Notes under the pieces: generated by a model | What the model was told of the DNA's origin: nothing | Database searches by the model: none | Seen by the model: only the letters and a program-made list of their open reading frames with translations | Assembly (NCBI RefSeq): GCF_008831285.2 | Contig: NC_045144.1 | Span: forward strand, 13,381,858 to 13,445,857 | From: Nymphaea colorata | Lineage: Eukaryota > Streptophyta > Magnoliopsida > Nymphaeales > Nymphaeaceae | Length of the DNA stretch: 64,000 nucleotides | Direction: 5' to 3' | Shown: one piece after another, positions 35,486-47,627 of the stretch | Numbering within the stretch: the stretch's first letter is position 1 | Layout of the letters: every line of letters begins with the position of its first letter | Position numbers and translations under genes: made by a program

Positions 35486-35910
35486 ATGTTGTTATGTTAT
35501 CTCATACACATTATTTCATACCTTTTTTATTATCTCATACCACTATTGTTATCTCATACACATTATTTCATGCCTTTGTCATTAATTCATACCTCTATCA
35601 TTATCTCATGCCCATGTCATTATCTCATACCATCATCTCATGCCACCCACTGCCATTATCACAGATGTTGTGGGTATGGGGTGATGACTTGAGTATGAGA
35701 TAATGCTATGGATAAGATAACATGCATGAGATGCTATGGATATGAGATAAGTGGTATGAGGTAATGTGTATGAGATAATGACAGTTGTATAAGATAATGG
35801 ATATGAAATATTGATAGGAGTGTGAGATAACGATGAAATAGCAACATGGGTATAAGATGAAATAGCAACATGGGGTGTAAGATAACGACAAAGTTATGAG
35901 ATAACAGCAT
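35486..35910. repeat. Inverted array of a TATCTCATACC-like repeat
   Basis: About ten degenerate copies of ATTATCTCATACC lie at 35486-35650; after a centre near 35660, degenerate copies of the reverse complement (GGTATGAGATAAT) fill 35668-35910. The whole could fold into a long imperfect hairpin. Open frames through it are simple-repeat translations, not genes. Confidence 0.85.
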
Positions 35911-37634
35911 GAATATAAATGTTCGTTGTGCACATGCAATGTTTAGACATTGAAGTAAATATGCATATTGCCAGTAGGGTCCAGCATCGGTGTACACGGA
36001 ATTGGCATACATAACTCGTGCATAACCAAGAAGTCTTAAGGTGTAGTTTGATAGAATGGACATATAGAAATAGAACTAATTTTCTGGAAAAATAGTTCCA
36101 TAAATCAGTGGAATGGAAACTTTGCAGCCCATTCCATTTTTACTTAATGTTTGCTTACCTGGAAGAAGTTTTTCTGGAATGAATTTTAGTGTTTGATGGG
36201 CATAAGTGGAGTGAAACTGGAGTGATTTGGATGAAAATCTTTCTTAAAATTTTATAAAAAATTGTAGGGCGGCACTATAATTATCTTAATGACAATTTTA
36301 AAAAATCTACGAAATATTTGGGGTGGAAGTCATTGTTGACCCAATCTAATCCTAGACCGGAGTCTAGGAATCACTTACCAATTCAGTTTAGAATAGTGAT
36401 TTGCAAAACCAGAATTTTTGTCAAATTTGAATGAGATTTCAAGTTCGACTAGAACTAAAACCAAAATTCTGACATCGATCCAGATCGAGGCCTAAAAGCT
36501 AAATTTCACAAAAATCCTCTCTCAATATTATTTCAAAGCATAGAGAAGATAGTCGGCACGACCCTCTCCCTCTGTTTCCTTCCTTAAAATTATTCTAGGA
36601 AGACCAACCAAAGAAAAATAATAGAGGAATGATTCGCCTAGAGTAATGTCTTTTTAAAATTACTTTGAAATAAATTCAGAAATTGACTCTTTCTAAAAAA
36701 CTAAAATTCCAAATTTAAAACAATGGAAATCCTAGAATTGGCTTGGAGTGCCATGATGGTGAACCAACTCAGATCAGCCCCAACTGAGCTGATCCTCTCA
36801 TTTTAAAATGAGCCAATAAGCTATTTTAAGAGAGCGTACACCGCTTCCCTCCCAATGCTCTTTCAAAAACTCAAGATACAGAGGCACCTCGGCATACTAA
36901 GTCTGAGCCAAATCTCCAAGCAACCCGAGAACTAACCCCAACCTAGGTTTGTTCCTCTAATTTGCCTGATACTAGATCAAAGTTATATAGGTTGTCCTTA
37001 TATGTAACAAGTAAAAGAGCCACACAAACAAGCTCACTCTAGCCACTTCTGACATTTTGGGAATGGACCAACTCCATGAAGTTAACCAGTTTTCAAAAAA
37101 AAAAAAAAAAAAATTAAAGAGGCATCTATGAATATGACGCTCCATTTTGGACATGCTCCCCTATCCCCTCATTTGGAATGAATGAGACCAAATAAAAATC
37201 TTGAAAAACTAAGAGCAGCCCAGCTGGGCATGCCCTTCAAATCAAATTTCCAAGAAGCCTAATCTCTTAGAACAGAAAAATGGCTAAGTTCCAAGGTAAA
37301 AATTCAAGTTAATCAAGATGAGACATCCATGAATGGCGTGCTTTCCTCTTCCTTCGATTTCTTCTTTGGAAAAACAAACAGACCTTACTAGAATCAGCTC
37401 AATTCCAGCTGACACCCTTCCTCGAAAACATGGAAAGGAGACCAGCATGCTTCCTTTCCTAGTTTTGGGACAAGTTTAACAAAAGAAAGAAATTGATTGG
37501 TAGGGAAGTTGGTGCACGTTGCATGCATGGTGACTTCTTTCCCATGCAAAAATCAAGTGGGATTCTTCCCCTTGACCTCATCTGGTTCCAATAAAATTGA
37601 CCAAATTCCAACACTAATGACTTGGTGCCTATAA
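35911..37634. other. Noncoding stretch
   Basis: GGTGTAGTTTGATAGAATGG near 36039 and later GGAATGGAA-type sequence suggest a small DNA transposon, but no inverted partner was found. A 20-base A run lies near 37095. No genes seen. Confidence 0.35.
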
Positions 37635-37642
37635 ATTGGTCC

Positions 37643-38651
37643 TAGGCCTGGGTGCTGGGTCGGGCCACTGCCGAGTACCTGGTACCCGGCCCGGTTTGGG
37701 CCCGGGTCCCGGTAATTGTTTTATCTTATCGGGTTTTAATTAATTGTGCCCGGCCCAGCCCAACAACATAACAGGCTGTGTCCAGGTTCAGCTATTGGGC
37801 CCGTTGGGGCCTGTTCGGCACGTTAGGTGGGTGTCTTCATACATAAAACTTTTTACCAAACGGAATTTAGCTTTTCGATAGGAGAAATGTGTGTGTTGAG
37901 TAGGCCTTGATGCCGCCACCGTTGCCTCACTGCTCATGTGCCACCTTTGCCGTCGACTTCCGGTCCACCACCAAGGCACCTCATGGCAGACTATTGGACT
38001 AACAAGCGTTGGGGGACAGTCTTCATCACAGCAGGTAAGATCAGCCCCAAATCCCATCCAGCGGTTCTCCTTTCCTTTTGCCCAATTCATCCCCATCATA
38101 AGCCAAATGAGAGAGAGGGATTCCTAATTCATATCTGAAGATTTCTAGGGCACAAGGGGCACTGCCAAATCGCTGTAGGTTTGGCGGAGAGAAGCCAATG
38201 GATGCCAGCAGCCTCCATCATCAGACGGAGAGGCACATGAGACCCCTGGACCAGCAACCTCCTCCTCCTCCACCACCTTGGGGACCTTGGAGTTCCACGC
38301 AGTTCCAGTGTCATCAGTTGCACCCTCCTCCTCCCCTTCCCTGTCATCATTATCCTCACCATCAGTAGCAGCAGCTTCTGCAACCTCTCCAGCGCCAATG
38401 GATTCCACCTCCTGACCACTGCAGATGCAGTTTGCGCACCCTCATCTGCCTCATCCACCACCAAGGCCATCCCACTATGGTATTACCCGACCCGGCCCGA
38501 CAGTTAACAAAACGGACCAGGTTGGGCCTCAGATGAGGTTAATCAGGCCGGGTAGCGGGCCGACCCGATTCAAATACGGGCCATTAACGACATTGACTAA
38601 ATGGGGCGGTCTGGCCCGGGCTGGCCCGGCCAGGGCAAATGCCCAGGCCTA
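37643..38651. mobile_element. hAT-like element, 1009 bp, with non-transposase cargo
   Basis: The ends TAGGCCTGGG and CCCAGGCCTA are perfect inverted repeats over 10 bases, and the flanking 8-mers ATTGGTCC (37635-37642) and ATTGGACC (38652-38659) match at 7 of 8. Both subterminal regions are rich in GGGCC and CCGGCC motifs. The interior (about 37830-38470) has a different, gene-like composition: on the minus strand one frame reads an acidic MESIGAGEVAEAAATDGEDN from 38408, another is open for 113 codons, and a plus-strand CAG|GTAAGA donor-like site lies at 38033. I recognise no protein family, and no transposase is present. Confidence 0.75.
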
Positions 38652-38659
38652 ATTGGACC

Positions 38660-40569
38660 CCATGCATACTAGGAGGGGATTCCTCTCCAGCCAGCTGAAA
38701 CTGCCCCAAAGATCTCTCTCCTGCTAGCTGAAGCAGCTCCAAAGTAACAACTACTGTAGCTCTGAGTGAGGTGGATTCCAACCAAAGCCTCACCATAGGC
38801 TCCATCAAAGTAGGCATCTAGCTCAAATATCCCACTTTGATGCCTCAAACCTCGCAGCCTTCAAACCGAGTCCAGCTGAAGCATCTTGCTCGACTTCAAA
38901 TCCTAGCATCTTTAGCTTGGATTCCGGCGGGAGTTTGCTCAGTCCATATGTCATTCCATCAAGCTCCAGCCAAGGTGACCCGGCCCGACTTTCAGGTCTA
39001 ACACCCTGAACCGAGCACCATCAGCCAAGGCATTCTCTGACCTTCACGTCGAGCCCAGCCCGACGTACCCTGTTCTGCTTGTTCCAGGCGTCCTCCTTCC
39101 TGCTTCAAATGCCTCCAGCTCCAGCATTCTCAACCGTCGATTCAGTGACTTAGTGCCGGAATAGAGGGCTGCAGCCAAGTGCTCCTATCTCCCTCTTGAG
39201 GCATATTGGCTCCACCAAACCCAGTGTCTCTAGGGTCCACCTTGCACTCGCCTCAACCTTTCCATTCACTCAGGTCATCCTCCTCATCTTGCATTTTATT
39301 TCAATGGGTTAATGGATTTAAGTGCATGGCTATTGCTAAAAAAAAAAAAGAAAGGAATCAGTCCTGTCGAGCAGCTATTAAGAGGCAGGCAGCAAGCGTG
39401 GCCAGACAGCCTTCTCCATGGCCTGATTAGCAGCAACCATGGTGAGGCTATCACCACCTTCTATTGAGCCAAAATCAAGGGTTCAAACACCCCTGATCTT
39501 ACTAATGTATAATTTAATGGGCATATCACTGCCATTTTTCAGTAACAAGCAAGGCTGATCTATAGTTTACAAAGAAAAAATTTAGTGTCATGATGCCATA
39601 AATCAATCCGTAATGAGCCTATTGGCCCTGGTTTATGACAGTCCACTTTACCCAAATCCGTGGTTCACAGTGAACTAATTTTGGTTAGCCATGAACACGG
39701 TGATTTGACTAAACCAACTTCAAATTCGAGTAGGAATGGCCACACGTCCATTTGGCCATTCTTACAGCATGTCTTACGGTGGTCTTGCTTGACTCATGCT
39801 CCTCAAAATGGACAGCATTGAGTCAAGTAAGGTGAGATTCCACTCAAATTGACAGCCACATTACTGTCCTAGAAACAGAATCCTTGGTGTACTTTCCCCT
39901 AATTCTAGTTCCTAAGATGCTATATCATCACAATCAAATACATTGATTTCAAACACATGACAATCTTGCTAAAAAAGAAAGAGTGCCCTATACAAGTTCA
40001 TCGCATGAATTATGGATGAAAATGGCCAATGCATGCAGGGTGGGTTTTCTTGCTTTAGTTTGAAAGCAGGAATAAGGTCAAGCTGGGTCGCCACGTAAAA
40101 TGTATACATTAAAATTATATGTGCTTGCATTCTCATGATTTTCACAATCATTCTAAACCTAAGCTCTGTTTTGAAAACCAGAAAATGGCGTTTTCAAAAT
40201 CAACCTATCCCATAAACAAAAATCTGATTTTAAAACAGTCTCATCCGTGTGTAATCATGATGACGAGACCACCATAGCTTGGAATAGAATTTGGATCATT
40301 CATCTATGTGATGGATGGTTTTTAGCGATGTATGTGAAAAGAGAAAGATGAGTGAAGTACAAATGTTGCTCTATTCCATGAATGGGCAATGAATCAGACT
40401 CCATAGTCTTATCAAATCAATTCCACCATGAATCAGATCTACTTAAGCTATGAGCACAGTCCATCTTGTAAATGGAAAGGGCAATAAAATTGGGCTTATT
40501 TCAATATACAAATTTCTGAAATTTTTAGACGTTTCTATGGGTTGAAAACTTCTCTGGCACAGTACCCTC
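38660..40569. other. Noncoding stretch
   Basis: Moderately GC-rich from 38660 to 39430 with a few GGCCCGG motifs, then AT-rich. No open frame with a known motif. Confidence 0.4.
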
Positions 40570-40600
40570 ACATATTTTGTGAGGGTTTTCCCCAGGTTGG
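40570..40600. repeat. 31-bp family X fragment fused to DnaJ sequence
   Basis: All 31 bases are identical to 23178-23208 of LTR copy B. They end in TTGG, which is also the start of the following DnaJ exon piece, so the junction shares four bases. Confidence 0.7.
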
Positions 40601-41244
40601 AGATGAGGTAAGCATGATGTTCTCTAGCTAACCATTTTTGTTCCTTAAAACTTGTTTCTCATTTTTTTTTGTATGCATGTGTCTCGCTGCAGGATGCCAA
40701 AGAAAAATTTCAGCCCTTACAAAAGGTAACTATTCTTGGCTATACTAAAAAAAAAAAACTCCCTCCTTAGATCTCTATGTATATAATGTTATCTAGTTTT
40801 TATCTTTCGCTTATAATGTTACCATATAATCTTTTCTTTTCTCCTTTGAAATCTTTGGTTCAAGTCAATGCCATTATTCTAGGTGTTGAAAAGACTGTAT
40901 CACATTAAGCGATTAAGAAGGCATATTTTAATTTGGCATTGCATCTTCATCTTGACAAAAATCTTGGAGATGAGGTAAGCATGATGTTCTCTAGCTAACC
41001 ATTTTTGTTCCTTAAAACTTGTTTCTCATTTTTTTTTGTATGCATGTGTCTCGCTGCAGGATGCCAAAGAAAAATTTCAGCCCTTACAAAAGGTAACTAT
41101 TCTTGGCTATACTAAAAAAAAAAACTCTCTCCTTAGATCTCTATGTATATAATGTTATCTAGTTTTTAACTTTCGCTTATAATGTTACCATATAATCTTT
41201 TCTTTTCTCCTTTGAAATCTTTGGTTCAAGTCAATGCCATTATT
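40597..41244 (+). pseudogene. DnaJ (J-domain) pseudogene with tandem exon duplication
   Basis: The exon at 40879-40974 reads LGVEKTVSH, stop, AIKKAYFNLALHLHLDKNLG DE, and ends at a GT donor. After an intron, the exon at 41060-41092 reads DAKEKFQPLQK between AG and GT. Together these are helices II and III of a J-domain, the co-chaperone domain that stimulates Hsp70 ATPase. The hallmark HPD is HLD, and a TAA interrupts helix II, so it is not functional. The segment 40597-40878 repeats the second intron-exon-intron part (exon copy at 40693-40725) about 99% identically with a period of 367 bp. The rest of the gene was not found on either side. Confidence 0.85.
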
Positions 41245-41667
41245 TGTTTAGTTAAAGTCATGTTATCCTCTATGACATGGGTTGATCCTCAAAGTGTCTC
41301 TTTCTATCATTTTTCGTTTCAAATATTTATCTAGTCGACAACTATATCCATACATTCTTCTGTAATGATGTGTATATAGTGGCCGAGACAATATAAGAAA
41401 GATGCCAATACTACTACATAGTGTATAGAATAAGGATGGTATGTTCCCTCTATTATCTTTATCCTTAACCTTCGTTCATTTTTGTTGGAAAAAATTGTTT
41501 GAATTTGAAAGCTTCCTATTTGGTGTGTGCAAGCCTTTGTGTGTGTGTGTGTTTGTCCAGTCCCATATGCAATGGAAAGAAAGTGGTTCAATGGTGATTG
41601 CTTACTATTACCATTTCTTGTAGTTATGTAATAACTCTTGAAATTAAACATTATCAATAAGCTATTA
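41245..41667. other. Gap between DnaJ and GDPD-like relics
   Basis: AT-rich with a short GT run near 41540. No motif on either strand. Confidence 0.4.
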
Positions 41668-41886
41668 CTTATGTCTTAAGGTTTGAATTTCCTCCCATGT
41701 TAGGTCGAAGGAAAAGATTTCTTGTTGCTGAATCTCTAGAATGGTTTTCAAAAGAGAAACAAAAGTTGATGTAGAAGCTCCTGTGCTAGCCAAAACATCC
41801 ATAGTGCTTAACCATAACGGAAATCCATCTTTTGTCATTTGAACTGCGCAATCAAGGATATCAGCTCCATCGTATATAGCTTGTTG
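41668..41886 (-). pseudogene. GDPD-like (SHV3/GDPDL type) pseudogene, second-domain fragment
   Basis: The minus strand is open for 73 codons and reads QQAIYDGADILDCAVQMTKD then TFVSLLKTILEIQ and IFSFDLTWEEIQTL. This matches plant glycerophosphodiester phosphodiesterase-like proteins, which are GPI-anchored, act at the cell wall and carry two GDPD-type domains; this piece is the beginning of the second domain. Codons further upstream in the same gene lie at 43018-43089, 47465-47627 and possibly 48075-48151, all on the minus strand and in the correct order. A TAA directly precedes the fragment (or an intron ends there). Confidence 0.82.
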
Positions 41887-43017
41887 TTAAAAGTGTATTT
41901 GTGTCTTATCATAATAAATTGATGCACACCTAGGACTAAGGTATGATTTGAGACCTCACTGAAGAAAACTGAGGCACAAAGTTTGAAATGTTAGGCATGT
42001 AATGAGATGACAACTCAGCAAAGACAACATGGCATATCATAAAATTGCAAAAAAAATATTATCTGCTGGTATTAGATTATATTCATAAGTTCATACAACT
42101 TACATAATTAAGCCCTTTTGGCAAAATTTATTATGCTCCCATCTACTGAATCTAGTAAACTGGAAGAAGCTGGAGAGCTTAACAGGCTTCCAACCAATAA
42201 TCTAAAACCTCAAGAAACTGCTTATGAAGGGAACTACATATTATACACCAAGAAGAACTATGCCTATTTGCTAAGACGACGTCAGAAGTATGAGTTGAGA
42301 CTTTCCATGGCATGTGTACCAAAAGGTAAGCACAAACACATATATGTACACAAGGTGAGTGGCACTTGAGAACTTTTTGTCCTAAGCATGTCCTAGCACC
42401 TCAAAGAATAATATTTTTGTTTATTGATTAATTCATTTCTTCCTTAGATGAGCTTTAGATTCACTGGAAGCCAATAGATCAACTTGCACCAAAAGTTTCA
42501 TGAAATAGAAGTGAAGGTTCCTTTTCATTGACAGTTTGATCTTAACCATGTTTTACTTTAAAGCATTATGATATTATGAATGGTAGATTGTACAAGTGTA
42601 GGTATCATTTTGTAGCCTTGTTTGTAAAGCAACTACGTCCGCAAAATTTTACGACTCTTCTATCCCACAAACTATTCACGCTGGGCTCTTCACAAATTTT
42701 TATAGAAGATGATAAAAGCACACAGACCCATGTCGTGTTAGCTGGAAAATAAGCACGCAGACCCATGTCGTGTTAGCTGGAAAATAATCGACAAAAATGG
42801 TCTCTTATTCATAAAATAAAGAAACACTATCATCATCATAACCAGGTGGAAAATTACGATAAGTAAAGAAGTTACGTAAAACACATATATTGCAGTATTT
42901 ATCTTACAACATTGAATAGTTTGCACAACTGAAGGCAATTCCCAACCTTAAATTGAGGTTTTCGATTTTACCAAAACTTCCAAAAACAGTTTTTGCAAAT
43001 ACTGTGAAAACGGGTTA
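41887..43017. other. Stretch inside the GDPD-like pseudogene, no coding recognised
   Basis: Probably an intron or decayed exon of the minus-strand relic. The plus-strand open stretch 42118-42369 (83 codons) resembles nothing known to me. A 35-bp tandem duplication lies at 42718-42787. Confidence 0.4.
42718..42787. repeat. 35-bp tandem duplication
   Basis: Two adjacent units of GCACxCAGACCCATGTCGTG plus TTAGCTGGAAAATAA differ at one base, so the duplication is recent. Confidence 0.95.
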
Positions 43018-43089
43018 AGAAAATGCTATAACAGGGAAATCTAATAGTACACCATCAATAGAGAAATTTGTACCGTTGACGTAGGACAG
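43018..43089 (-). pseudogene. GDPD-like pseudogene, end of first domain
   Basis: The minus strand reads LSYVNGTNFSIDGVLLDFPV and then reaches a stop (43015-43017). This is the SFVDNGxFSVDGVLSDFP motif that closes the first GDPD domain. Its upstream codons are at 47465 and above: an insertion of 4.37 kb lies between. Confidence 0.75.
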
Positions 43090-44487
43090 TGTTAACACCT
43101 GAAATTTTTTGTTCAACTTCAGGAGGCAATTCCAGAAACATATGAAGAACACAAATGATTGTGAAAATGCTTAATTTCAAATTGAATTTTCAACCCAAAC
43201 TCAATTAGGTTTGAATCTTGAATTTAACTCATAGCACAAATCCTAATGCAAAACTACGAGTCCAAATCTCATTCCAGTGCACAATATTGCATCTAAATTA
43301 GGTTTGCAACCCAAATCCATTTGAAACTGTCATTTTGAATCCAAATCAAACTATGAATTCAAATATGAATTACAAATCCAAATAGTATCCAACAAGATAT
43401 AAAAAATGTCATGTGGGACCCATGTGTGGGCCCCACATAGCCTGCACGGCTGAGTCTCACCCAATGGTGAGGCCAATCCTAGGAGGCTAAATCAAACTTG
43501 AACCCATTGAACCTGTCAATCAATCTAGTCATGGACCAAATACTATTTGACTAAACCCTACATACCTTTGACTAAGCTTAGTCAAAACACAATCCAAATT
43601 GGAATTAGCAAATAACATAATTGAATGTTGTCTAAGTGTCAAAATCATCAAACTGCATTGGATTTAGTTGAAGTCAAAGCATGAATTGGACATTGACCAT
43701 GGTCAAACCATCCAATCAACTCAATTTTATGACAAAATTGTCTCTATGAATCAAGCTCAAATGATAAAGTCCTAATTTATGGTTTTAAGCAAATCAATTA
43801 CGTGTTTGAACTTGTAAGTCATACGATTCAAATATACAATCATACAATCTCAATTAGGGTTTTGACCAAGGTAAACCCATTTTCACTCAAATTTGGATAA
43901 AGATGTCTTTTATAATGCAATTTAACATAATAAATTTAAAAAATGAATTGAATTGTTGAATTTATCGATAAGGGAAGTCTACAATTCAATGCAATTTAAA
44001 TATAGGTCTCTAGGTCAAAGCCTAGCAGGCCCAAGACAAACTGGAACACACCCAAGAGAGAGTGTGTGTTCGAAGTCAAAGTGAAAGCTTTTCTCGTCAA
44101 AGTTTGAATTATAATTTGAAACTATGTTTAAACCCAAAGTTTTAAATTAAAATCACAATTTTGTTTGGTCAAAATCATGTTAGACTTGACCTAAACCAAA
44201 CCTACCTAGCTCACGCATGTGGACTAGGTGAGCAAAAAAAAAAAAAGAGGGGGTGCAGCCCATCCTTGCTCCTCCATTGTAGGCAAATGAAAGTCAAAAT
44301 GAAAAAGAAGAAGAAAAATCCTTTTTAACCCCCTTGAGGCCCGGGGGGGGGGTGCTTGCGGGTGTTGGGGCAAGGTGATTTTCTTTTTATAATACTAGTG
44401 CTCTCTCCTTCCCTTCCCCCTTCGTCGCAGCCAAGAGGAGGAAGAAGAAGAAGGAGCCAAGGAGAGGAGGATCTGCCATCATCCAAC

Positions 44488-44489
<2 letters not shown>

Positions 44490-44514
<25 letters not shown>
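44490..44514. repeat. CT dinucleotide repeat
   Basis: About 12 CT units within the leader-like part of the long LTR. Confidence 0.95.
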
Positions 44515-44520
<6 letters not shown>

Positions 44521-45294
44521 CCATTTGATTGCTCCTAGTCTTGCTAATTTAGTGTACTTCATTGGACTCTTGCTTAGGATTTCTAGTACAAGGAAATCAT
44601 CTTTGTACCCCTTTTTAAGGAAGAAGACCTTCTTCTTCTAACTTTGCTAAACTCGAATCTAAGCTTTGATTTTTACTTAGGATTGCTTGATTTAGAGAAC
44701 TAGCAAAAAGAAGTTCCAAACACCAAAGCCAACCACAAGGTAAGGGTGATTCTAGCTTGTTCTTCATCCATGTTTGCTTCTTTCTATTTCTTTTCAAGTT
44801 CAATATTTATGGGAGGGTTTCATTTTAAGTTCTTATTCATGGCTGGGAATAATGTACTGTTAAGGTGTGCTATGTTCCAATGTACATTTTAATGCATTTT
44901 TCATGTATCAATCAGATTTTCTAAAAAAAAAACCCATGGATCTATCTTCTAAAAGGGCCCCAAGGCCCCACTCCTTTCAAAAATAGCTTGCCTAAACCCA
45001 TTTTCAACTCCTCGCCATGAGAGGATTCTATGGTGAGAGTGTGATTTATATTTTCTGCAATATATAATCTAATCTTCTATTAGGGATGGATGCAATCTCA
45101 TGAATGTGATCCACCCTCACATGGAAAAAAACATAGAGAAACTTGCTTGAGCATTCTCTTAATTTCTTCTATTTTGAGTCGTGCATTCATTATCTAATTG
45201 ATTAAGGGTGGTGGTGGATCATCATGGTTTGTGTGCTAAGAGGTTCACTTTCTTATTTTTCATTATAACAGGCAAAACATGTGTGTTTTGTGTA

Positions 45295-45339
45295 TATATG
45301 TACATATATCTATATCTATATATATATATATATATATAA
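45295..45339. repeat. TA-rich microsatellite
   Basis: Alternating TATATA with a few C interruptions. Confidence 0.9.
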
Positions 45340-47464
45340 CATCTTATTGAATCTCATTTTTTCTCTTTAAAATAAGGTCAGAACTTGTTTTTAAACTGGT
45401 TTAAAGAAAGTAAATCTTCATTTCGGTCTTCATAGTTCAAAACTACAAGACCATTTAATATTTTATCTCAAAACCTTGCCTATTCCAGCAATACATGTGT
45501 AAAAGTGCATGCATGTTGCTAAATTCAGACCTTAATGCCATGAAATTTAGCTTAAAACGTCATAGTTTAGAGCTACTGCAAAGTTAATTCAGCAACGACT
45601 TTGCTGTTTTCTATAGAACTAGAGAAAGTTTTAATCTCATTCAAACCAGCACCCTAAAAAAAAAATTTAAAAGTTGTTGGTTTCATTCATACATTTCTAG
45701 ATTTGCATGGGATTAATCAATATCTCAAAGTATTCCAAAATTATATTCAAAACCTAATTTTCATTTTTACCAAAATAGAATATCAAATGTGTGAAAATCA
45801 TCCATAGAATGGATGAATCTTTTCACAAAAACATCTAAAACCAATTTCGCTTTTAGAAAATAAAGTTTCCAAAACTTTATGTCTAAGCCCAATGTGAATG
45901 CCTAACATGAATAAGAGCATGCCGTCAAGAGGAACATCCCTCGTGCTGATCTAAAGGCTTAACTTATAGAAAGACAAGCAAAATTTCAATAATTTGTCAT
46001 CATTTTCTAAGGAACAAGCTTTCTAAAAATCGACATTTCTAATTTTCAGCTACATAAATCAGTAAGAAACCTGATTTTATGGCTATTTAAGATAAAAGTT
46101 GATGTTATTGACATCTCCCATATATTTTGAAAGTTGATTTCAATATCATTTACATGATTTTCATAATTTCGATGATTTGATCTCAAGTCTCAAGCTTGTG
46201 GACTGCCTCCCTAACTCTTGTGCTTAATAATATATCAAGCACACTTAGAGAAAGTCGTACATTCCAACCAAAAATCAATCTTTGTATGTGTGGATTATGA
46301 AATAAATATTTACATTGAATGAATGTTGAGAGATTATGAGAGAGAAGAATGAATGTCTCATATAGTTTATCTTCTCCTATCGTGCATTCACACACCAAAA
46401 TCGACTGCACACAAGAACATTCTCAAGAAATTAAGTATTTATATTTCAAAATACAAAAAAGTGGCCAAATCATATTGTAATAACAATGTGAAAATCTCAC
46501 CTAGTTTCAAAAGAAGACAGAAGAATCGTATCATAATTTGACCAAAATACGTTTGAAAACAATATATTGTCTAACATTTTGGAAACTACATTTCATCATA
46601 AGAGTGAGTTTATTTGGTACCTAACTCTTCCCTAAAAAGAGAATTCACTTTAAATCATGTTCATATCTGATACCAAATCCTGTGATTTGGCAAAAAAGGA
46701 TTTCAAAATTAATCTGTTTGCTAAGAAAACTTAGCTGTCTTTTGTCTGAAATCAATACATTTGCTACATGAACCTAGCCATTTTCCCAAAAACTTGATCA
46801 CAAGTTGATCTTAATTCAATTCAAAATCATGCAATGATCTTGAGTTCACAACAAATAACTAGATCTTCACCTCTAAAACCTCAAATTTTCAAATAATTTT
46901 TCAATTTATTATATAATATTTAATTCAAAATTACCAAATTATGAAGAAAAGGTCTAAACTCTTGGGTCAAAACCACATTCCAAGTCAATTTTCAATACCA
47001 TTGCCATCTGATGACACATTTTTTGTAATAAAAAAAATGGTCTCCAATTTGAACATTGTTCAACTTTTTAATTTTGTTAAAATTTACCCAATTTCCCAAA
47101 CAAACTAGTTGAATTTCAAATAGTTTACCAAAATAAGTAAATTTTTCAAAAAAAATTGTCCAAATTCTGTTCCAATTTACTTAAAAACAAGTTTAGAAAT
47201 TACTTGTTCGAAACCAAGTTCAAAATGAACTTTCAATTTCAATTTCAACTCTCTACGCACAAACTTATCAGAATGTGCAAATGAGTTGCACATGATCTGG
47301 GAAATACTTAGCCCCTGATCCAATTTCCCCTGCTAAAGACGACAAGAATGGTTGGACGTCGTACCGGTGGGCGGGTCCCTTTCTCTTAAGATTTTCTCAA
47401 AACACAATTTGAAATTTTGCTGCTTTGTGTAACTCCCCACACTCAATCAACACCTTAAGGACAG

Positions 47465-47627
47465 GAGGGGTGCTAACCAACAAGCATTCAACCATAGGAT
47501 TGTTGGAGTAATTGTAGCTTAAAGCATTGTCATTTGCAAAACCAGATGCAAGGACTACCAATCCTGGTGTATAAGCATATGAAACAATATATGTATGAGG
47601 AAGTAGATATTGATATGCACTAGTGGG
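47465..47627 (-). pseudogene. GDPD-like pseudogene, first-domain fragment
   Basis: The minus strand reads TSAYQYLLPHTYIVSYAYTP, then GLVVLASGFANDNALSYNYS and NNPMVECL. In plant GDPDL proteins the corresponding segment is YLLPHTxVVxDAHKAGLEVYASGFANDxxxSYNYSYDP. It is broken at its 3' side by the insertion at 43090-47459. Upstream, the motif GILVPKSYIWP expected before it is not readable, so this exon was already decaying. Confidence 0.82.

Larger units (their letters stand above)
43090..47459 (+). mobile_element. 4.4-kb LTR-like insertion in GDPD-like exon
   Basis: It interrupts GDPD codons and is flanked by GACAG at 43085-43089 and 47460-47464. It starts TGTTAACACC; the canonical end would be CAATCAACA at 47452, leaving seven unexplained bases (CCTTAAG) before the duplication. 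No coding. A TATA-like TTTTTATAATAC at about 44383 is followed by a purine-rich then CT-rich leader (44420-44515). The last 150 bases (GACGTCGTACCGGTGGGCGG, then CCCTTTCTCTTAAG) resemble the end of family X in plus orientation. It is therefore read as a solo LTR of a related family. Confidence 0.55.

Noticed and set aside
35315-36063. Overlapping frames of 77-125 codons on both strands
   Set aside because: They are translations of the degenerate TATCTCATACC array (SHTHYF-like repeats).
38129-38470. Gene call for the 113-codon and 87-codon minus frames
   Set aside because: Overlapping frames in acidic, repeat-rich sequence inside a transposon, without a recognised domain; reported as cargo only.
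42641-42656. Another family X tip (CCGCAAAATTTT)
   Set aside because: Only 12-13 bases match the variant at 26758, too short and AT-rich to count.
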